Below, piece by piece: positions 34,800-48,158 of a stretch of DNA of 64,000 bases. The notes under the pieces are model-generated. The model was not told where the DNA came from. It worked only from the letters and a program-made list of their open reading frames with translations, and made no database searches. The DNA is taken from contig CM067077.1 in NCBI GenBank assembly GCA_033980235.1, positions 858,501 to 922,500 of the forward strand, in the 5' to 3' direction. The stretch's first letter is position 1. Every line of letters begins with the position of its first letter. Position numbers and translations under genes: made by a program. Source of the DNA: Diadema setosum (lineage: Eukaryota; Echinodermata; Echinoidea; Diadematoida; Diadematidae).

Positions 34800-34872
34800 G
34801 CTTTCAAAAGCTCAGTCGGTAGAGCACCGGTCAAGTAATCCGGAGGTCTCGGGTTCGAATCCCGATGAAAAC
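34800..34872 (+). tRNA. tRNA-like right arm, anticodon AGT-like, probably not functional
   Basis: This mirrors the left arm. The acceptor GCTTTCA/TGAAAAC pairs at six of seven positions. The D and T arms are the same as in the left arm, and the anticodon loop is CAAGTAA. The universal U33 is replaced by A, which argues against a working tRNA. CCA is encoded at 34873-34875, unusual for a eukaryotic tRNA gene but expected if a mature tRNA was reverse-transcribed. TTTCTTTTT downstream could end polymerase III transcription. Confidence 0.5.
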
Positions 34873-34914
34873 CCATTTCTTTTTGCTCAAAGTTTTCGCT
34901 ATATATATATATAT

Positions 34915-37900
34915 ACATACATACATATATATACATATATCATATTTCTTCTTTTCTTTTTACTTGACAAAGTGTTCTTCCCGAAATAATCTCTGCAATA
35001 TCAACGACTTTTTAACACACTAACTTCTTGACTGCTTTTGTGTACGGTGTACAATTTAAATGTAAGCATGTATATAATTATTATAGTGGTTATGTGCAAT
35101 GTGCACTTGTGTTTGCATGTTTATTTATTTCTATCAAGCATGCACGTAAATATGTACTGCTCTTAGTTCAACTAAGCATTTAATGATAGTACAGTGTATA
35201 CACATATGATCACCTAACAACGATAATGATTACATGGCATATAGCTTCATCAATGCTTTCACCGCTCTTAAAATCACATCCCATTATCAGGTTTCAAACT
35301 AAATCTAGGTCAAGAGGAGTGAAGTGGATTGGTAGATTGACAGAGAGAGGGAGAGAGAGAGAGAGGGACAGAGAGAGAGAGGGAGAGAGAGAGGGAGAGA
35401 TGACTAGATGACTAGAATGTGAGATACGTAAATGGCCTTGGTAATGCATGATGCACGTGCGTTTGCAGTTACATTTAATCACACAGACTAATTCATTCCA
35501 AATTCACTCCAGTGAGTGCTTAGAACTCGCTCATTTCGTCGAGTTGTCTTCCCTGGGAAACCATGGTTAATGGTTGTATTTCCATTAAAGTCTTTCTCCA
35601 TTTTCATCTCATTGCATGGGAATTAATTCTCTCTAGCAGTGAATTCAAATGTACTGCGTTTTTACCTCTGTTTTTGTTTTTGTTTATTTTTTAACCAAAG
35701 CGTATAGGAAAGTTCTTTCCTCACCCTGCTAAACATCGCCAATCTTTCATGATAAAATAGAGTCATCAGCTGAGACTGAGTACAACACACTGCCATGCAT
35801 AATTGATTGTAAAAGCAAGCCATTAGTCATCGCATGATGATATAAGGACTGGGATTGATAAGATCAGCCCAGTTTCTCTTCAATTTCTTTAACACCTTTT
35901 GTTGCTATCTTTTTAAATGTAAGAATTGAAAGAACTTTACAGAGAACTTGAGCTAGTTATAGGGGAACCTGAAACACAAATGACAATTTACAGAGCAGTA
36001 TTATGATACCCCTACCCCCAGCATCAGTAGCAACGCGCATCTCAATGTGTGATGCGAATATCCTACGTGCAGTTTTCCGGTTTAATGATCGCATGACAAC
36101 AAACTTTTTGCAAGCCTCTGACACGTCTGAATTTGAAACAAGCTAGGAAAAGAGGATAAACGGATGTCAGTTAATATTTGTACGGGTTACGTCAAATATG
36201 AGCTCACACTTCCAACTAGTTTGTTCAAATGAAATGAAAAATTTTCCCATTGCTTGATTTGGGTTTCTGAAGTCATCGGCCAGATATCGAGATAAAGATT
36301 CTGTCTCATAATTGTGATAAATTGCATAAAATATCTGTCATGATGTAATGACTACACTCTTTACACAAAGATGGGTGGTTTCAGATCCCTATGTAACCAT
36401 ATCGATAATGATGTAGACTATAAATTTGTAAAATAAGCCAGTTCGTAATTAGCTCATGTACACCTTGGTACAAATGACCTTTTTTATTTCTCAGTTGGTT
36501 AGGCACTTCACTCGTTTTCAAAGCGGTATAATGCATAAGCTTGCCCGACATAACAATTTGTGGAATTCATGTTCAAACAAAGAATGAGCTTGTGCTTAGA
36601 CCAGGTGACCAGAATTTTAGTCAGTCAGTTGACACTTTAGCAGGCATCTAATTCATTGTTTCGTATGGAATGCAATAACAACCTTTTTCTTTTGATATTG
36701 CAAATGCCAGGCTTGCTATCAGGTGGATGTGCTGGCAAGCACTAATTAGATAAGGATCACATGAATAATCATCACATCACAGATGCTCATCTCAGTGAAT
36801 TAATAAACCAAAATGCCTGTTGGTACAGCTTAATGACCTTTTTCTGCTCATGCGCAAAGTGGAACTACGAACTGGTCTATAAAAACACTTCCCCAAAACA
36901 AACACAAAAAACACACACACCAAGATATCAAAATGACATTATCTTCAAAAGAAAAGCATTCTTCAATTTTTCGCCTTCAGCAGGGGAGTGCTGCTTGGCT
37001 TTTGCCAACTGTCACATGACTGTACCAGGCTCTTTTATTCATTTATCCATTTAGCTCCTATTGGTCAGTTTAGATGTGTTTAGAGCAGTATAGAGCAAGG
37101 ATTGAAACGACTGGTGATCATTATACGAGTAGTAATGATTAGTAGGTACGGGTATGGTTTCCGATCACCGATCTCTTGATCGGACACTGATACCGCCATC
37201 GATAATTGAGAGATTACACCGGTTAGTCTCATTTCAGGCTGGAGATGATAATGAAGTGGAATATTTAGGGTAAAATCAATCTTAGAGTTGCTGGCGAAGT
37301 CTTCTTGTAAGTGGTTTTATGAACATAAAACTCACGAAACGCGCCACCAGTTTGCTGAAATGATTGGATATAAAATTTCGTGGTTGAATCATAACTTAAC
37401 ATGAGATTAGACGTATAATGAAAACAATTTGCTTACCGGCAAAATTCTACTGTAGCTGTGCATAGAATGATCACAAAAAAAAAACAGACATCATTATGAT
37501 AATAGACTAGGAACACTTAATCTCCAAAATCAGTCAGTACAATATCTTGTTGTTGTTGGTTTTTTTTAGACAAACCAAATACTTTGTAAGGCGTTTAAAT
37601 GAACTTGAAACCACCTCAACTTAATTACAAAGCTCCGATAATCTCTTACATGCCTTGATGATAAAAAAATAAGAACTTGTTACAACCCGTTATTATGATA
37701 TTCGTATAACAATATAGAGCATAAAGACATTATCTGTCTTATTCGTAGTTATAGCCTGTAACCTATCGGTGCAAAGCCTTAGTCAATATGATATGCAAAT
37801 ATGTAACCGTTTAGTCTTGCAAGATGTTCCTAACTGTGTGTATTTGTGTTATGTGCCCGTTTGTCTTGAGAATAGGCGTATATCAAATTCTCAATCACAA

Positions 37901-39530
37901 TTCAACAAAATATGAATGAGACACTGAACAGAAATAACCATAGCAGAGCTAGGTTGATTGTGGGCTTTGATGGTGAAAAGACCTATCTTGGCGAGCCTGA
38001 CTCTTCGGATTTCCTCACTCAGTCTGTGAAAATGAAAGTATGACAAGGAGAAGTATCTCATGACGCCATATGAGTTTCAAACCAAGCCAGGATATCATCG
38101 GAGTGTGAGGCTCTTGACCCAGATCAATCAAAGAACTGACCTGGAAAAGGGGTCGGCTACATCGCAGCTTTCGAGTGAACAATCTGAGGAGGGGAGGTCG
38201 GGAAAAATTGGTGCATCCATCTACGACAACAATAAAAACAACTACAAAATGCATGGATTTATCAATTTAATATCATGTTACGATTTATTTGACTTTACAA
38301 CCGTGACAGTTGGAAAGTACGATATGATTTATAAAAGGAAGCATGTACACATGAGCACAAAGTAGATTTATGGGATGAAGAAGGCACGTAAGATCTGAAG
38401 TGAAAATCTAATGTTAAATGACGCAGGTGAAGCAGGCATTAAATTAGAAACGAGATGATAAAAAGAAACCCCACTGGGTCAATATTCGTGATATTACATG
38501 TCATTCTGCTTCAGTCTATCGTCTTTCAGACATGAATTGCAAACTTGGTGTGAACAGGTGATGCTGGCTGCCGAGTTGTTTGTAAGCCCTATATCTCTTT
38601 CCAGAGTAAACTTCGCGACTACCTTATAGTATATTGGGTTTGCTATGAAACAGGCATGCTATAATCTGTGGTACCTTGAAAAAGGAATAACCTGAGTAAC
38701 CTTTTTATTTGTGCATGAAAAGTTTATTGTTTTTTAATTTCTTTTTCTTGATACATCACTCACTGCGATGGGATTGCGTAAAACAAAGTGTAGACGGCAT
38801 TTAACGAGGCTCATTACATGATGTTGCCATAGTGCCTGTTTGGTGCAGTGTTTTGCCACTTACCTGCGCTCCTGGAGTAGCAGGTTTTGACCTCTTCTTC
38901 GATTTACATTAAAAAAATGATTAACTTTAGCCGACAGCTGTCTTTCACGTCAAATTTTACGAGCGAAAGAAAACTTTATGGCACAACCCACAAAACGTTC
39001 AACATGACATTTAGGTATAGCCTCCGATTAATGCGAATATTTTTTGCATGATCTAAAGCTGTTGTTCATTGAGAATGACTTCTTTTGACAGCTTCTAAGA
39101 AGAGACAGACAACACTTTATAAAGCTCCTGAAAAGATTCCTAATCTTTTTAATACGCGACAACTGTCATGCAGTTGCTATATCAGTCTAGTAAACGTAAT
39201 ATATAAATTCTTAATATATAACATGAAACCCACAGATGCTTGTGTGTGAGGGTGTCTGTGTGTCTGTGTCTGTGTGTAGTGCAGTGTAAGCACGAAATGG
39301 ATAGGTAAATTCTCGTCAGAAGTAAAGCAAGTGATGCAATTTCCAATTTTGTCTTCGGAAATGTGTGTTAGCGTTCATCAATGTTTCATTGCACGTGTGT
39401 GCCCGCAGCGGATCAATAACAGACGGGGAATTACAGACCGCATAGCTCCGTCTCGATCCGCGCTCTATCCTTCGTAGTTTGGAATCTCGTAGCTTGACAA
39501 TCAGGGACGGAAACTTCGCTGATCTCTTCT
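34915..39530. other. Mostly unique non-coding DNA
   Basis: No supported gene. It contains (GA)n at about 35340-35400, and A-rich and (CA)n patches near 36895-36922. A frame at 38060-38365 opens with hydrophilic, unremarkable sequence and turns N/K-rich, with no domain. (GT)n occurs at about 39240-39277. Sequence from about 39390 to 39530 is GC-richer than average and precedes the possible promoter. Confidence 0.5.
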
Positions 39531-39534
39531 CAGG

Positions 39535-39620
39535 TATAAATATAGGTCTCGCATCAGGTGAAAATCAATGCGGTCCGTCCGAGTGCTGACCTCATCGAAA
39601 TCTGTGGCTGGACGGTAAGA
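39535..39620 (+). promoter_or_regulatory. Possible TATA promoter with short first exon and splice donor
   Basis: TATAAATATA at 39535-39544 is a strong TATA match in a locally GC-richer setting. An ATG at 39568-39570 starts a 15-codon frame (MRSVRVLTSSKSVAG). The frame runs into GACG-GTAAGA, a good splice-donor match with the GT at 39615-39616. The order TATA, start and donor is what a compact first exon would show. The Kozak context is weak (T at -3), no downstream exon could be identified, and such combinations occur by chance. Confidence 0.2.
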
Positions 39621-42615
39621 GGGTAACTCTGAAAGCTTTAGTAGATTTTATCGAAATTGCAAACAGTATCACGTCAGCAATTATTGTCAACCTGTCCCCC
39701 TCGGCTTGTATTATACACTTCTCATCTATCCAGCTTCATCACGTGTTTAAAAGCATGGATATCAACATGCATCTCTACCTTATATTTTCAGTGTTGTATA
39801 CCCCTCAAAATAAAGTGTAAAGGGTTTATACATTAGTCATGGTGTGGATTAGGTCTAGTTTTAGCAGTTTTGCCAATTAAAGGAAAATTATCACAAGTAC
39901 AGCGACAATAAGAGAGACCTTTACCCACACCAAAAAGAAAACATCAGATTGCATTATTTTGAACAATCATTAGATCTAAAATACTATAGAACAAGAGAGA
40001 AAGGGCAAACAAAACATGTTTCACACTAGTATAAAAATCTATGAAAGACTGGATAGATTTCACGGGTTCTCTGTAGGGATTTCATTTCATTTATTTAGCA
40101 TATTAAAAATAGATTGATAAAGGCAAAAGCAAAAACAAAAACAGCAAAAGAACACCAAAATAACAAGCGGATGATGCGTGGGATAGCTACTATAAAGTAA
40201 ATGAGTAAAGAAATCGATGTTAATTTCCTGAGCTTGATATTTAGCGAGGAGTGCATCTCCATACCACGGGACGTCTGGACAATAGTGAGAATGCAAATCT
40301 GGCCTTCAGAAATCTGTAAGTCTATACTCTGAAGGGCCATGCGTAAATGTGTTTAGATGTTTCTCATCGTAGAAGTGTTCATTCTATCACACTTTCTTCC
40401 CCCACTTTTAAGGTATCCACCAAAGATTTCAGAAGAGTGGTTAATCCTGAGTGTGTCTTCTCCGCTGCGGTATTTACATTCATTTCGTTCAGCTTCACTT
40501 CAATTGCTGGGAAAGGTTTTGTATGCTTGGCGTTGCGCTTGAATACCCTGTGGTAACTTTTTCTTTCCTGCAAACCTCTCTATCCAACAGCAAATTTAAT
40601 TTGGGAAGCTTTTGTCTTGTTGACATACGATCCGTCGTGAGCTGACATTCACCGTTCCGTTAAATGGGGGCGCGCTCTATACAACAAACACTAGAATCAC
40701 ACCACGCTACCTTTTCCTATACAATCTATCAAGGCAAACTGATCAAACAATACCCTGTGGAATTTGACCCTAAAAGCTGAATAAAGGTCATGATTTACCC
40801 CGTGGAATATATGATTTACGCATATGCCTTCCTCACATTTAATGAAAAAGATGCATTTATGTGCGCTTTCAACTTCCTAGCTATTAGAATACGCGGAAAA
40901 AGTTTAGAGTCGATACAATCTACGTTAGATATAAACTTAGTGTAGATTGTATGGTGATGCTGTGAGTGTTGGCTTGTGATAGTCAGACAAAAATTATTCA
41001 GCGTGATTTTAATTGAAGATTTTGTTACAGTTAGAACATCCTGTGTTCCATCTTCGGTCTGCATTCTCCTATGGGTTACATTACCAGAAATTTGTATGTG
41101 CATGTGTGTATGTGTGTGTATATGTGTGTTTTGTTTGTGTGTGTGTGTGTGTGTGTTTGTTGGTGTGTGTGCGTGTGTGTGAGTTGTGAGTTCAATTCTG
41201 TACCAGTGAGTGCCCGAGTGCTACTTCTTCCTTCCAATAACCGTGCCCCTGCCGCCGTTCATATAAATCACGACCCTACCTTTGATTGGAGAAAATGAGA
41301 ATTAGATTCAAATTAGAGAAAGTGAGATGAGGCGATGGTTGAGTTTGGACACGACAAGGAGCGATAAATAACCACAGACCATAGCGAGAAATTCATTGGT
41401 CTGCCTACCACTAATTAGACACTCAAGCGCGTCTACAGTCTACGCGCCTCTCATGATACTTCGTTTACAGGAAGATAGAGACTCGGTCGCTATCTCCCCT
41501 TCACATTCCTGGATACCTCACCGAGAGCTGAGGTTTATAGACCCAGATCGGAAGCTTTTCAGTCAGCAGTCACCACCTCACATCGACTTCACGGCTATGT
41601 TCACCACTTGCTTGTTATAGGAAAGACTGTAAAAAGTGATGTGGTATTTTTCCAGGAGCAGAATCCAAATATAAAGATGCATGACCTTTGGCATATCATT
41701 GTAATTAGTTTCCAAGATATTCCCTACCTGTGTCGGCGGCCAATTCATTTCCGCTAGAGCTGCGGATCAGGAGAAAGGAGAAAGTTAAAGTCTGTTATGT
41801 ATTGTCAAGTCACAGTTCCACAGATCAGAAATCTGGGGAGCAATTTGTAATGTTTCAAAATATTTTTTTTTTTGTTATGAATATCCATCGACGATTAGTA
41901 ATCGAACACTTTTTTGGAATGATTATGTACAGTGACTAATGAACTTATGGAAGAACACTTCAGTCCCTCTTTATTTAGTCCGTGTAACACTTCAAGATAG
42001 TCAATATACAATCAGATTCTTCGACATTATTGAAAGTTTTTAATAAAATAGCCATTACCAAGAATACATTCTCTAAACCATCGTGGCATCGTGGACGAAG
42101 ATCAACTGGACATTAAGGGTGTTATAACCATCGGTTAACGTTCGAATCTGCTACCGGCCATCGATGCGTTTACTCGTTGAGGGGTCAAGGAAGAGCGCAG
42201 ATCGTCGGCGAAGCAAGCTTGCGCGAAATAATCTCGCTTAATAACTGGCGACCCAAACATGTCAACTTCACTTGGGCACTACAAGGACGAATGATTGCAG
42301 CAGTCTTACAATGAACCTAAAACCTACCAGTGTACAGCAGCGTCGCTACTCATTCACGTGTTAAGTCTCGTGTACGGACCTGAAATGGTGGACTGTACGA
42401 ATAAGAAAGAGCAGATCAGTATCTGTTTTCCATCCATCAGATAATATGTCAGAGATTGGTCGATGTATATATACCTTAGTTTGCTTGTTTCAGTGTCATG
42501 AACCGGCCGTGGGCAAGTGGCGGTCCTGATGAAACATAAAACAGTTACAAATTGCAAAGAAATGTAAGTTTGTGTTCTTAAAACAAACTCGACTCAAGTG
42601 TGCATGTGTGTGTGT

Positions 42616-42656
<41 letters not shown>

Positions 42657-43499
42657 TGTGTGTATGTGTGTGTGTGTGTTTACATTGCCTCATTGTTGAA
42701 AAGAGGCGTATTCAAAAGCATGTATGAAGAGAAATTTGCGTCGATGATCTAATAGATTTGAAAAACAAAAGCAATCGATTAATTCATTTACAGGCAAAAG
42801 GTAATAAGAGCCCAACTGAAGGAAAGAAATGACAGGAACAAATATTATAACCACAACCATGAAGAAAAGACAAGAGACCAACTAAGTGTAAAGAAAACTA
42901 GAAACAAACTAACGAAAGCGAAACAGGAGAGAAAAAAAATAGGCATAAAATATACGTAGAGAGAATAATATGCTTGCATTCGGGGCTGTGTGATCATTCA
43001 GTAAAGAGTAAGAGTGCGTTAACCACATTACCCGTTCCGAGAGATGCATTGGAAAGATGCTTTTAGCTGGAATCAAGTCGGATTTACATTTTCCAAAGAA
43101 TTTACGATAATGTAAAAGTTGGAATGTGACTTTATACTTAAAGATATGGCTCAGATCATCTGCCTCGTAAGGGTGCTTGCATTATTTATAGAAAGAGTAT
43201 TTTGTGGTGGTGTTATTCAAGTAAACAAACAAATAAACAAACAAACAAACAAACAAACAAACGAAAAAGAAACGAATTTTTCATCATTTTGAATGTGACA
43301 CTCAACTTACTTTATTGGAATAATGTTTACCCCACCCTACAACAAAACAACAACATAAAAGGACATGGAAATTTGAACGCATTAGCTGAAATAGACAGAA
43401 ATTTGTGCCGTGACCCAGTAGGTAAACCACATTATTCCGTGTCCTCCAGATGTCACGGGCTATAAATTTATAGATTGATAAAAGTATGATCTATTTCTG
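39621..43499. other. Non-coding DNA with GT and AAAC microsatellites
   Basis: No supported gene. It contains (GT)n at about 41095-41190 and 42600-42680, (AAAC)n at about 43222-43264, and an 11-bp-arm hairpin at 40913-40952 (ATACAATCTAC/GTAGATTGTAT). A TTTCATTTCATTTATTT patch at about 40081-40097 could be the tail of a minus-strand retroelement. Several short frames overlap on both strands at 40.35-40.65 kb without a recognizable product. Confidence 0.5.
42070..42170 (+). mobile_element. Possible tRNA-derived SINE head fragment
   Basis: TGGCATCGTGGACGAAGAT at about 42083 resembles an A box with its D arm. ACGTTCGAATCTGCTACCGG at about 42140-42159 resembles a B box followed by a SINE body. The spacing of about 60 bases suits a polymerase III internal promoter. 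The stems do not fold as a tRNA. Confidence 0.35.
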
Positions 43500-44010
43500 C
43501 TGTCCATATAATTTGTAATTTACATTTTCATGGCATTCGTCGGTTGCAACCTTTATGCCTTACTTAAGTGGACAGGGCCATTTACGCTAGGACCTTGTGC
43601 CATGATAAATCCGCTGCCGAGTCCCAAACGGTGGCACTCAAGTGCTGCCATTTTCATCTCGCTGGGGAGGGGTTATCAGTGGAGGGGGTTTACAAGTCCT
43701 TTTGCTCATGTATAAACTCGGGTAGATTCCGAACAGCGCGACATGCAAATATTCAGAGGGCAAATCTGAGAGTCCATGTTGAGTGCAATTATCATACATC
43801 TTCATGTCTCCGATGTTCTCGCTCATGCTATTCACGCGGGCTAAAATGCATCCACACCCCGCAGGCGATCATTCATCTTGGCGGACGAACTAAAAAGTTA
43901 AGGACAGTTGTCGGGTTTCCCACCCTGAAACGCAGGGACTCTAAGGCTAAAAATTCAACACCAACCTCTTTGTCCTGTGAAGAGCCTATATACCGTCTAG
44001 AATCGTAATC
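43500..44010. other. GC-richer unique segment, possible conserved regulatory DNA
   Basis: This half-kilobase stands out from AT-rich, repeat-laden neighbours. It contains words that match known factor sites, such as CACTCAAGTG (NK2 class) at about 43637-43646 and ATGCAAAT (octamer, POU class) at about 43743-43750. A 146-codon frame (43568-44008) spans it but has no domain and a rival frame on the other strand. A cis-regulatory element is possible. This is inference from composition only. Confidence 0.25.
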
Positions 44011-47000
44011 ACATTTTAGTTCATAGTTTGAAGAAAGGAAATGTGATTCTCTTATCGTTTGTATAATCGGTAATGGCTATACTAATCAAAATCGAATATT
44101 ACATACTTTAGGTGATAGTGGCAACTTATGGAACTTTCCATCCACACTGTCACATACTGGTGAACACATGCGCAAATCATTTAATCATCTCATTTAAAAT
44201 ATTTTAGGTAAACTATTAAGGATATTTTGTCAATGTCACGTTTCCTTTTACATTTATAAAACGAAAACCATGCTGTTGATATTAAGGTTATCAAAATACT
44301 TCCTGGTTTGGGATATGTATCTATTTTTTCCTTCTTGAAAAAATTCACAATTTGTACATTTATCTCATTCTATAAATATCAAATATTATTTTAAATCCAT
44401 ATTTGCAAAGTCAGTGTGAAAAGTGCCAAAGTTATCCATGTACTGAAACTAAAAGTGATGGGAACTACTTTGGGTAATATCAGTCTGTAACCATTCTTTG
44501 CTCGTTGGACGAAAAAACAAGGAAAGCAAACATTGCTTTCTTATTATTTCTCATATAGGCATCAAATCCTGTTTTATTACACGGATCCACAACTTTGATA
44601 GTGCATTCTCCCAAGCTGAAATATTCAAATGAGTTCAACGCTTCTACTTTATATGACCCTTTTTTGTTCAAAGAGAAACATTCTATTTGACACGCCTTGC
44701 GTATACCGCGGTATAATTGCTAAGTCAACCACCTATATCAGCCGCAAACCGTAATATAATGTATTGGGTCATTCTCTGTTCAAATAAATGGAGCATTGAA
44801 AGCAGTCATGAAGATTGTTTCTTTTACTGTAACCAATATTCCATACGGGAGTCTTAAATCCAAATACAATAACTGAATAGGAAACGACTGCACTTGGACG
44901 AAATTCAATCCGATAAGAGATACATTTATGTTAATGACGTCATACAGAGGTGTTTACTTGTGGGTCTTGTCATTGGGTATAAATGTTGATTTAAAGACAG
45001 AGTCAGAAGAAAGGATCGAGGGAGGGTTCACAAGGGTGGTTTACTGGGGCGGTTCACCAGCGGTTCATCGGGGAGGTTCACCAGGACGGAATCATAATTC
45101 AGAGGTTAATAAACCGGAAAGAAAGAGAGGTTAATGAAAATGGCATTCATCTGATTGATACTTGCCCTCGTAAAATGTGATTACCATGCGCTACATGGTT
45201 GCTTCAGTGAGTCGCTTATTCTCGCAGAAAATAAAAATCAAGGCAAAGCAGAAGTTGAAGTTGTGTCCCGGGAAAGTAATTTAAAGGGTACTGAATAGGC
45301 TGGGGTCAGTGACTGCATCTAACCCTGCTGGTTTCATCACCAGAGCAGAAGAGAAGAGTTCAAGATTGCAAAGATTCAGCGCTGAAAGATAATCAGGTAT
45401 TAACGCCGATCGATTTACAGCCTCGCGTAGGGAGTGAATACCGTGTAAGGAATGTGAGAGTGCTACTTCCAAAGCTGACTTCCATTAGGTCCCAGTTCAA
45501 GGAACCCGGCAGGTGATGGGAAAAAGTATAATGTGTTAAATGTGTTTCAGTTTATAAACTTATGGATTGAAATGAGGTGAGAAGTCGTGAAGTGGCCCTT
45601 ACGATGTCTGGATATAGAAAAAAAAAAAAACCAAGGGTAAATCACTTAAAGTTGAGAAAACGTTTCCATAAAGTTGACTCCTTACTATACGAATTGTCAA
45701 AAGTTTCTGTCATGGAAAAAAAAAAACGTATGACATGAGGTGGTTAACAACTTTGTTGTGTGATTGGTTCTTTACTGTTTACATGATCCAGGAAAGGACA
45801 GGCAATATTGGTTCTTGTTCTCTGAAACGAGAAAGAATGTGTTTTGTGCGCCATCGGGTTTGGGGTATTTATCATCTTTTATGCCTTTGGATAAGTCTCT
45901 TATACGTTAATGTCTTGTTTTTTCGTATCATATACAATATAAGACGACGGCACGGAAAGAACAATTTTGCTGATTAATTACCGGCTAACTGCAAAGATAT
46001 AGAAAGTCTTTGCTATGTCATTGTACATGTAAAGTTCATATTATCTTTTACATAGTGCCATCAATACAATGGTTATTTTCTGACCAGTAAAATATTATCA
46101 TTGTTATCATTATCATTCATTCGGAATTTGCAAGACAATACAACTGAATGATTAGATAACAGATAAACAAAACATTAAATGTCACTTGAGTTGACATTCT
46201 GTGAAAGATGGCCTTTTTTAGGTGAAACACATGCTATTTCTTATCTCTTTCCGCGCTGACCGACATTGAAATTATCTTGTCTGAGCTCATCAAACAATAG
46301 AAACATCCAAAGACAGATATAAGGAGAATTCAATATACCCTGAGGTGTAGAAGAGCTTGAACATGACATGAGGGATATCTACTGTTTACACTGTTTTATA
46401 TATCCGAGATCGAGATCGTAATGGAGCATGACAGATGATGAAACACAGAAATTACAGTGACATTTGTTATGATTCGTTTATGACATCGTTGATTTCACCT
46501 GTCATGTATGATACAGTTATCATGTTTCAGTATACACTTTTTTTGTATGTTCGTTTGGAAATTTGTTGAGCTTTTTATTCAGTAAAAGGCTAATACAATG
46601 TTAATATTCACAGTGTAAATATCAAAAGGCTGCATTTTCTCTCAAACACTGCTTAAACCTAGGGCTATAATACTTCACATAACGAAGGGATACTGAATGT
46701 CGGATGCAGGCCATTTACTTGTGGCGTGGTATGTTGACAGTTTCATTTAGTTCAGTAAACGTTACAGGAAACCACCAGTCGATGCCTCGGCGCGCTTTCG
46801 CGCCAAATTTTGCATTGTCATCAGTTTCGGCTGGCTGAGTAAATATCTGATCAAATCAATACAGTAAACGAACCGCCAGAACGTCCTTACCGATAAAAAC
46901 AACCCGAGAGTGTCAACAACCTGAAAGATAGATTATTAGAAAATGAGGAAACCACCTCCTTTAAGTGTTTAATGATCTAAGCATGGTTGAATATGTCTTC

Positions 47001-48052
47001 TAAAAACTTGCGGGAAGATAGCAATTGTCAAAACCGTAGACAAAAGCAACGTGCTGTCTGATCAAAAAAGTACAACGTTGACAAAAGTTTGTCTTTGACT
47101 ATTTTGTGTTTCCCATCGCCCTCAGAGTGCACTGTCGACAGGTCGATGAAATATAAACTGAGAGTATTAATGATGAACTATCACGAAAGATTCCCACTTG
47201 TAGTCGAGGAGTTGTCTGTGTTTTAGTCAATTTTTAGAGGATCGTATTTTTGCTACGTACTATGTAAAGCACTATTCATAGTTCATGAGACATGCAATGC
47301 CTACGTTTCCACGCGAAGCAAAGGTCACGTTGGATGAGAAGCGGTTGTTGACCAAAACCTCGTGAGTAGTTCGGACTGATGTAGTTGTTGCTGAAAGTAC
47401 TTTCTGCTCAAGATGATGATTCGTAGGCTTGACATTTCCTATCGACAGGTTCACGGTCGTCATAGTGACATTCACAAGAGGTACTGTATGACGTCGTTCT
47501 TGGGTCACTGGACGATTCCTCACACGCAAGAAAATAAAAGATATGAAATTTGGAGAATGTTTACCCTTTTCATTGCCAACGATCTTAGGCAATTCATCCG
47601 TGCTTTCACTTACTGTATGTCTTGACGATGAAGTTCTGTGTTCAGATCTTTCTTCTTCCTTGTCTGCTCCTTTTTTTTCCCACTTGATTTTTATTGTTTT
47701 GGGAAGTCCTTGCGTCCTCCCTTCTTGGTACAAGGTCGCGCCTTTCGTGCATATGTGTACATGTATTTCATTATGGAGGATCGTATGTGTGTGTGGCTTG
47801 ATTAGGTTGATTAAAATAGCTTTTTTTTGAGAGTCATGCAGAACTTTATGTCATTTCTCTCATATAAACATGGTATGATTTTAACAAAGAACCTCAAAAT
47901 ATATTGTATTGCAGTATGTTGGAAAAAAATGATATAGCAGCACGAGAGAGAAGAATACAGCTGCTTATTTTTCGTTCATATTGTTTTTGTTGTTAACACG
48001 GACCTATTGAATCAAATTCAAATAAAGAATATCATAAAACAAAAAAGTATGT

Positions 48053-48089
<37 letters not shown>

Positions 48090-48158
48090 GGTGTATGTAC
48101 ATGTATTATCGTTTTTTGGTCACCAAATTTCCCTAGCAGACACAGTTCGATGAATAGT
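44011..48158. other. Mostly unique non-coding DNA
   Basis: No supported gene. It holds short GGTTCACC-type direct repeats at about 45027-45095, A-runs at 45620 and 45718, an E2F-like TTTCGCGCCAAA at about 46796-46807, and (GT)n at about 48053-48090. The 153-codon minus-strand frame at 47272-47733 opens with TTG, not ATG, and lacks a convincing upstream splice acceptor. Confidence 0.5.

Larger units (their letters stand above)
34624..34901. mobile_element. TA-flanked foldback element whose arms are tRNA-like
   Basis: The element 34626-34899 is bounded by TA on both sides. It has inverted arms of about 100 bases: left 34626-34724, right about 34798-34899. Outer ends read GCGAAAACTTTGAGCAAA on the left and GCGAAAACTTTGAGCAAAAA from the right. 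Each arm then contains a whole tRNA-like sequence ending in an encoded CCA next to the acceptor end. The two 5' ends face inward across a 73-base spacer of CA repeats and unique sequence. The arms differ at only a few positions. It combines MITE architecture with polymerase III promoter boxes. No protein is encoded. A related partial copy with the same spacer lies at 27426-27592, showing that this is a repeat family. Confidence 0.85.

Noticed and set aside
40379..40573. Minus-strand 64-codon frame with helical-looking sequence (TTLLKSLVDTLKVGEESV)
   Set aside because: Three other frames are open across the same bases and nothing marks an exon. It is kept only as a candidate for a protein search.
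40913..40952. MicroRNA precursor
   Set aside because: Only 11 paired bases with an 18-base loop, too short for a canonical precursor.
43568..44008. 146-codon frame in the GC-richer island
   Set aside because: Higher GC lowers stop frequency, a second frame overlaps it, and no motif is visible.
47272..47733. 153-codon minus-strand frame with fairly protein-like composition
   Set aside because: It begins with TTG. No polypyrimidine/AG acceptor was found upstream and no domain was recognized. A protein database search would decide.
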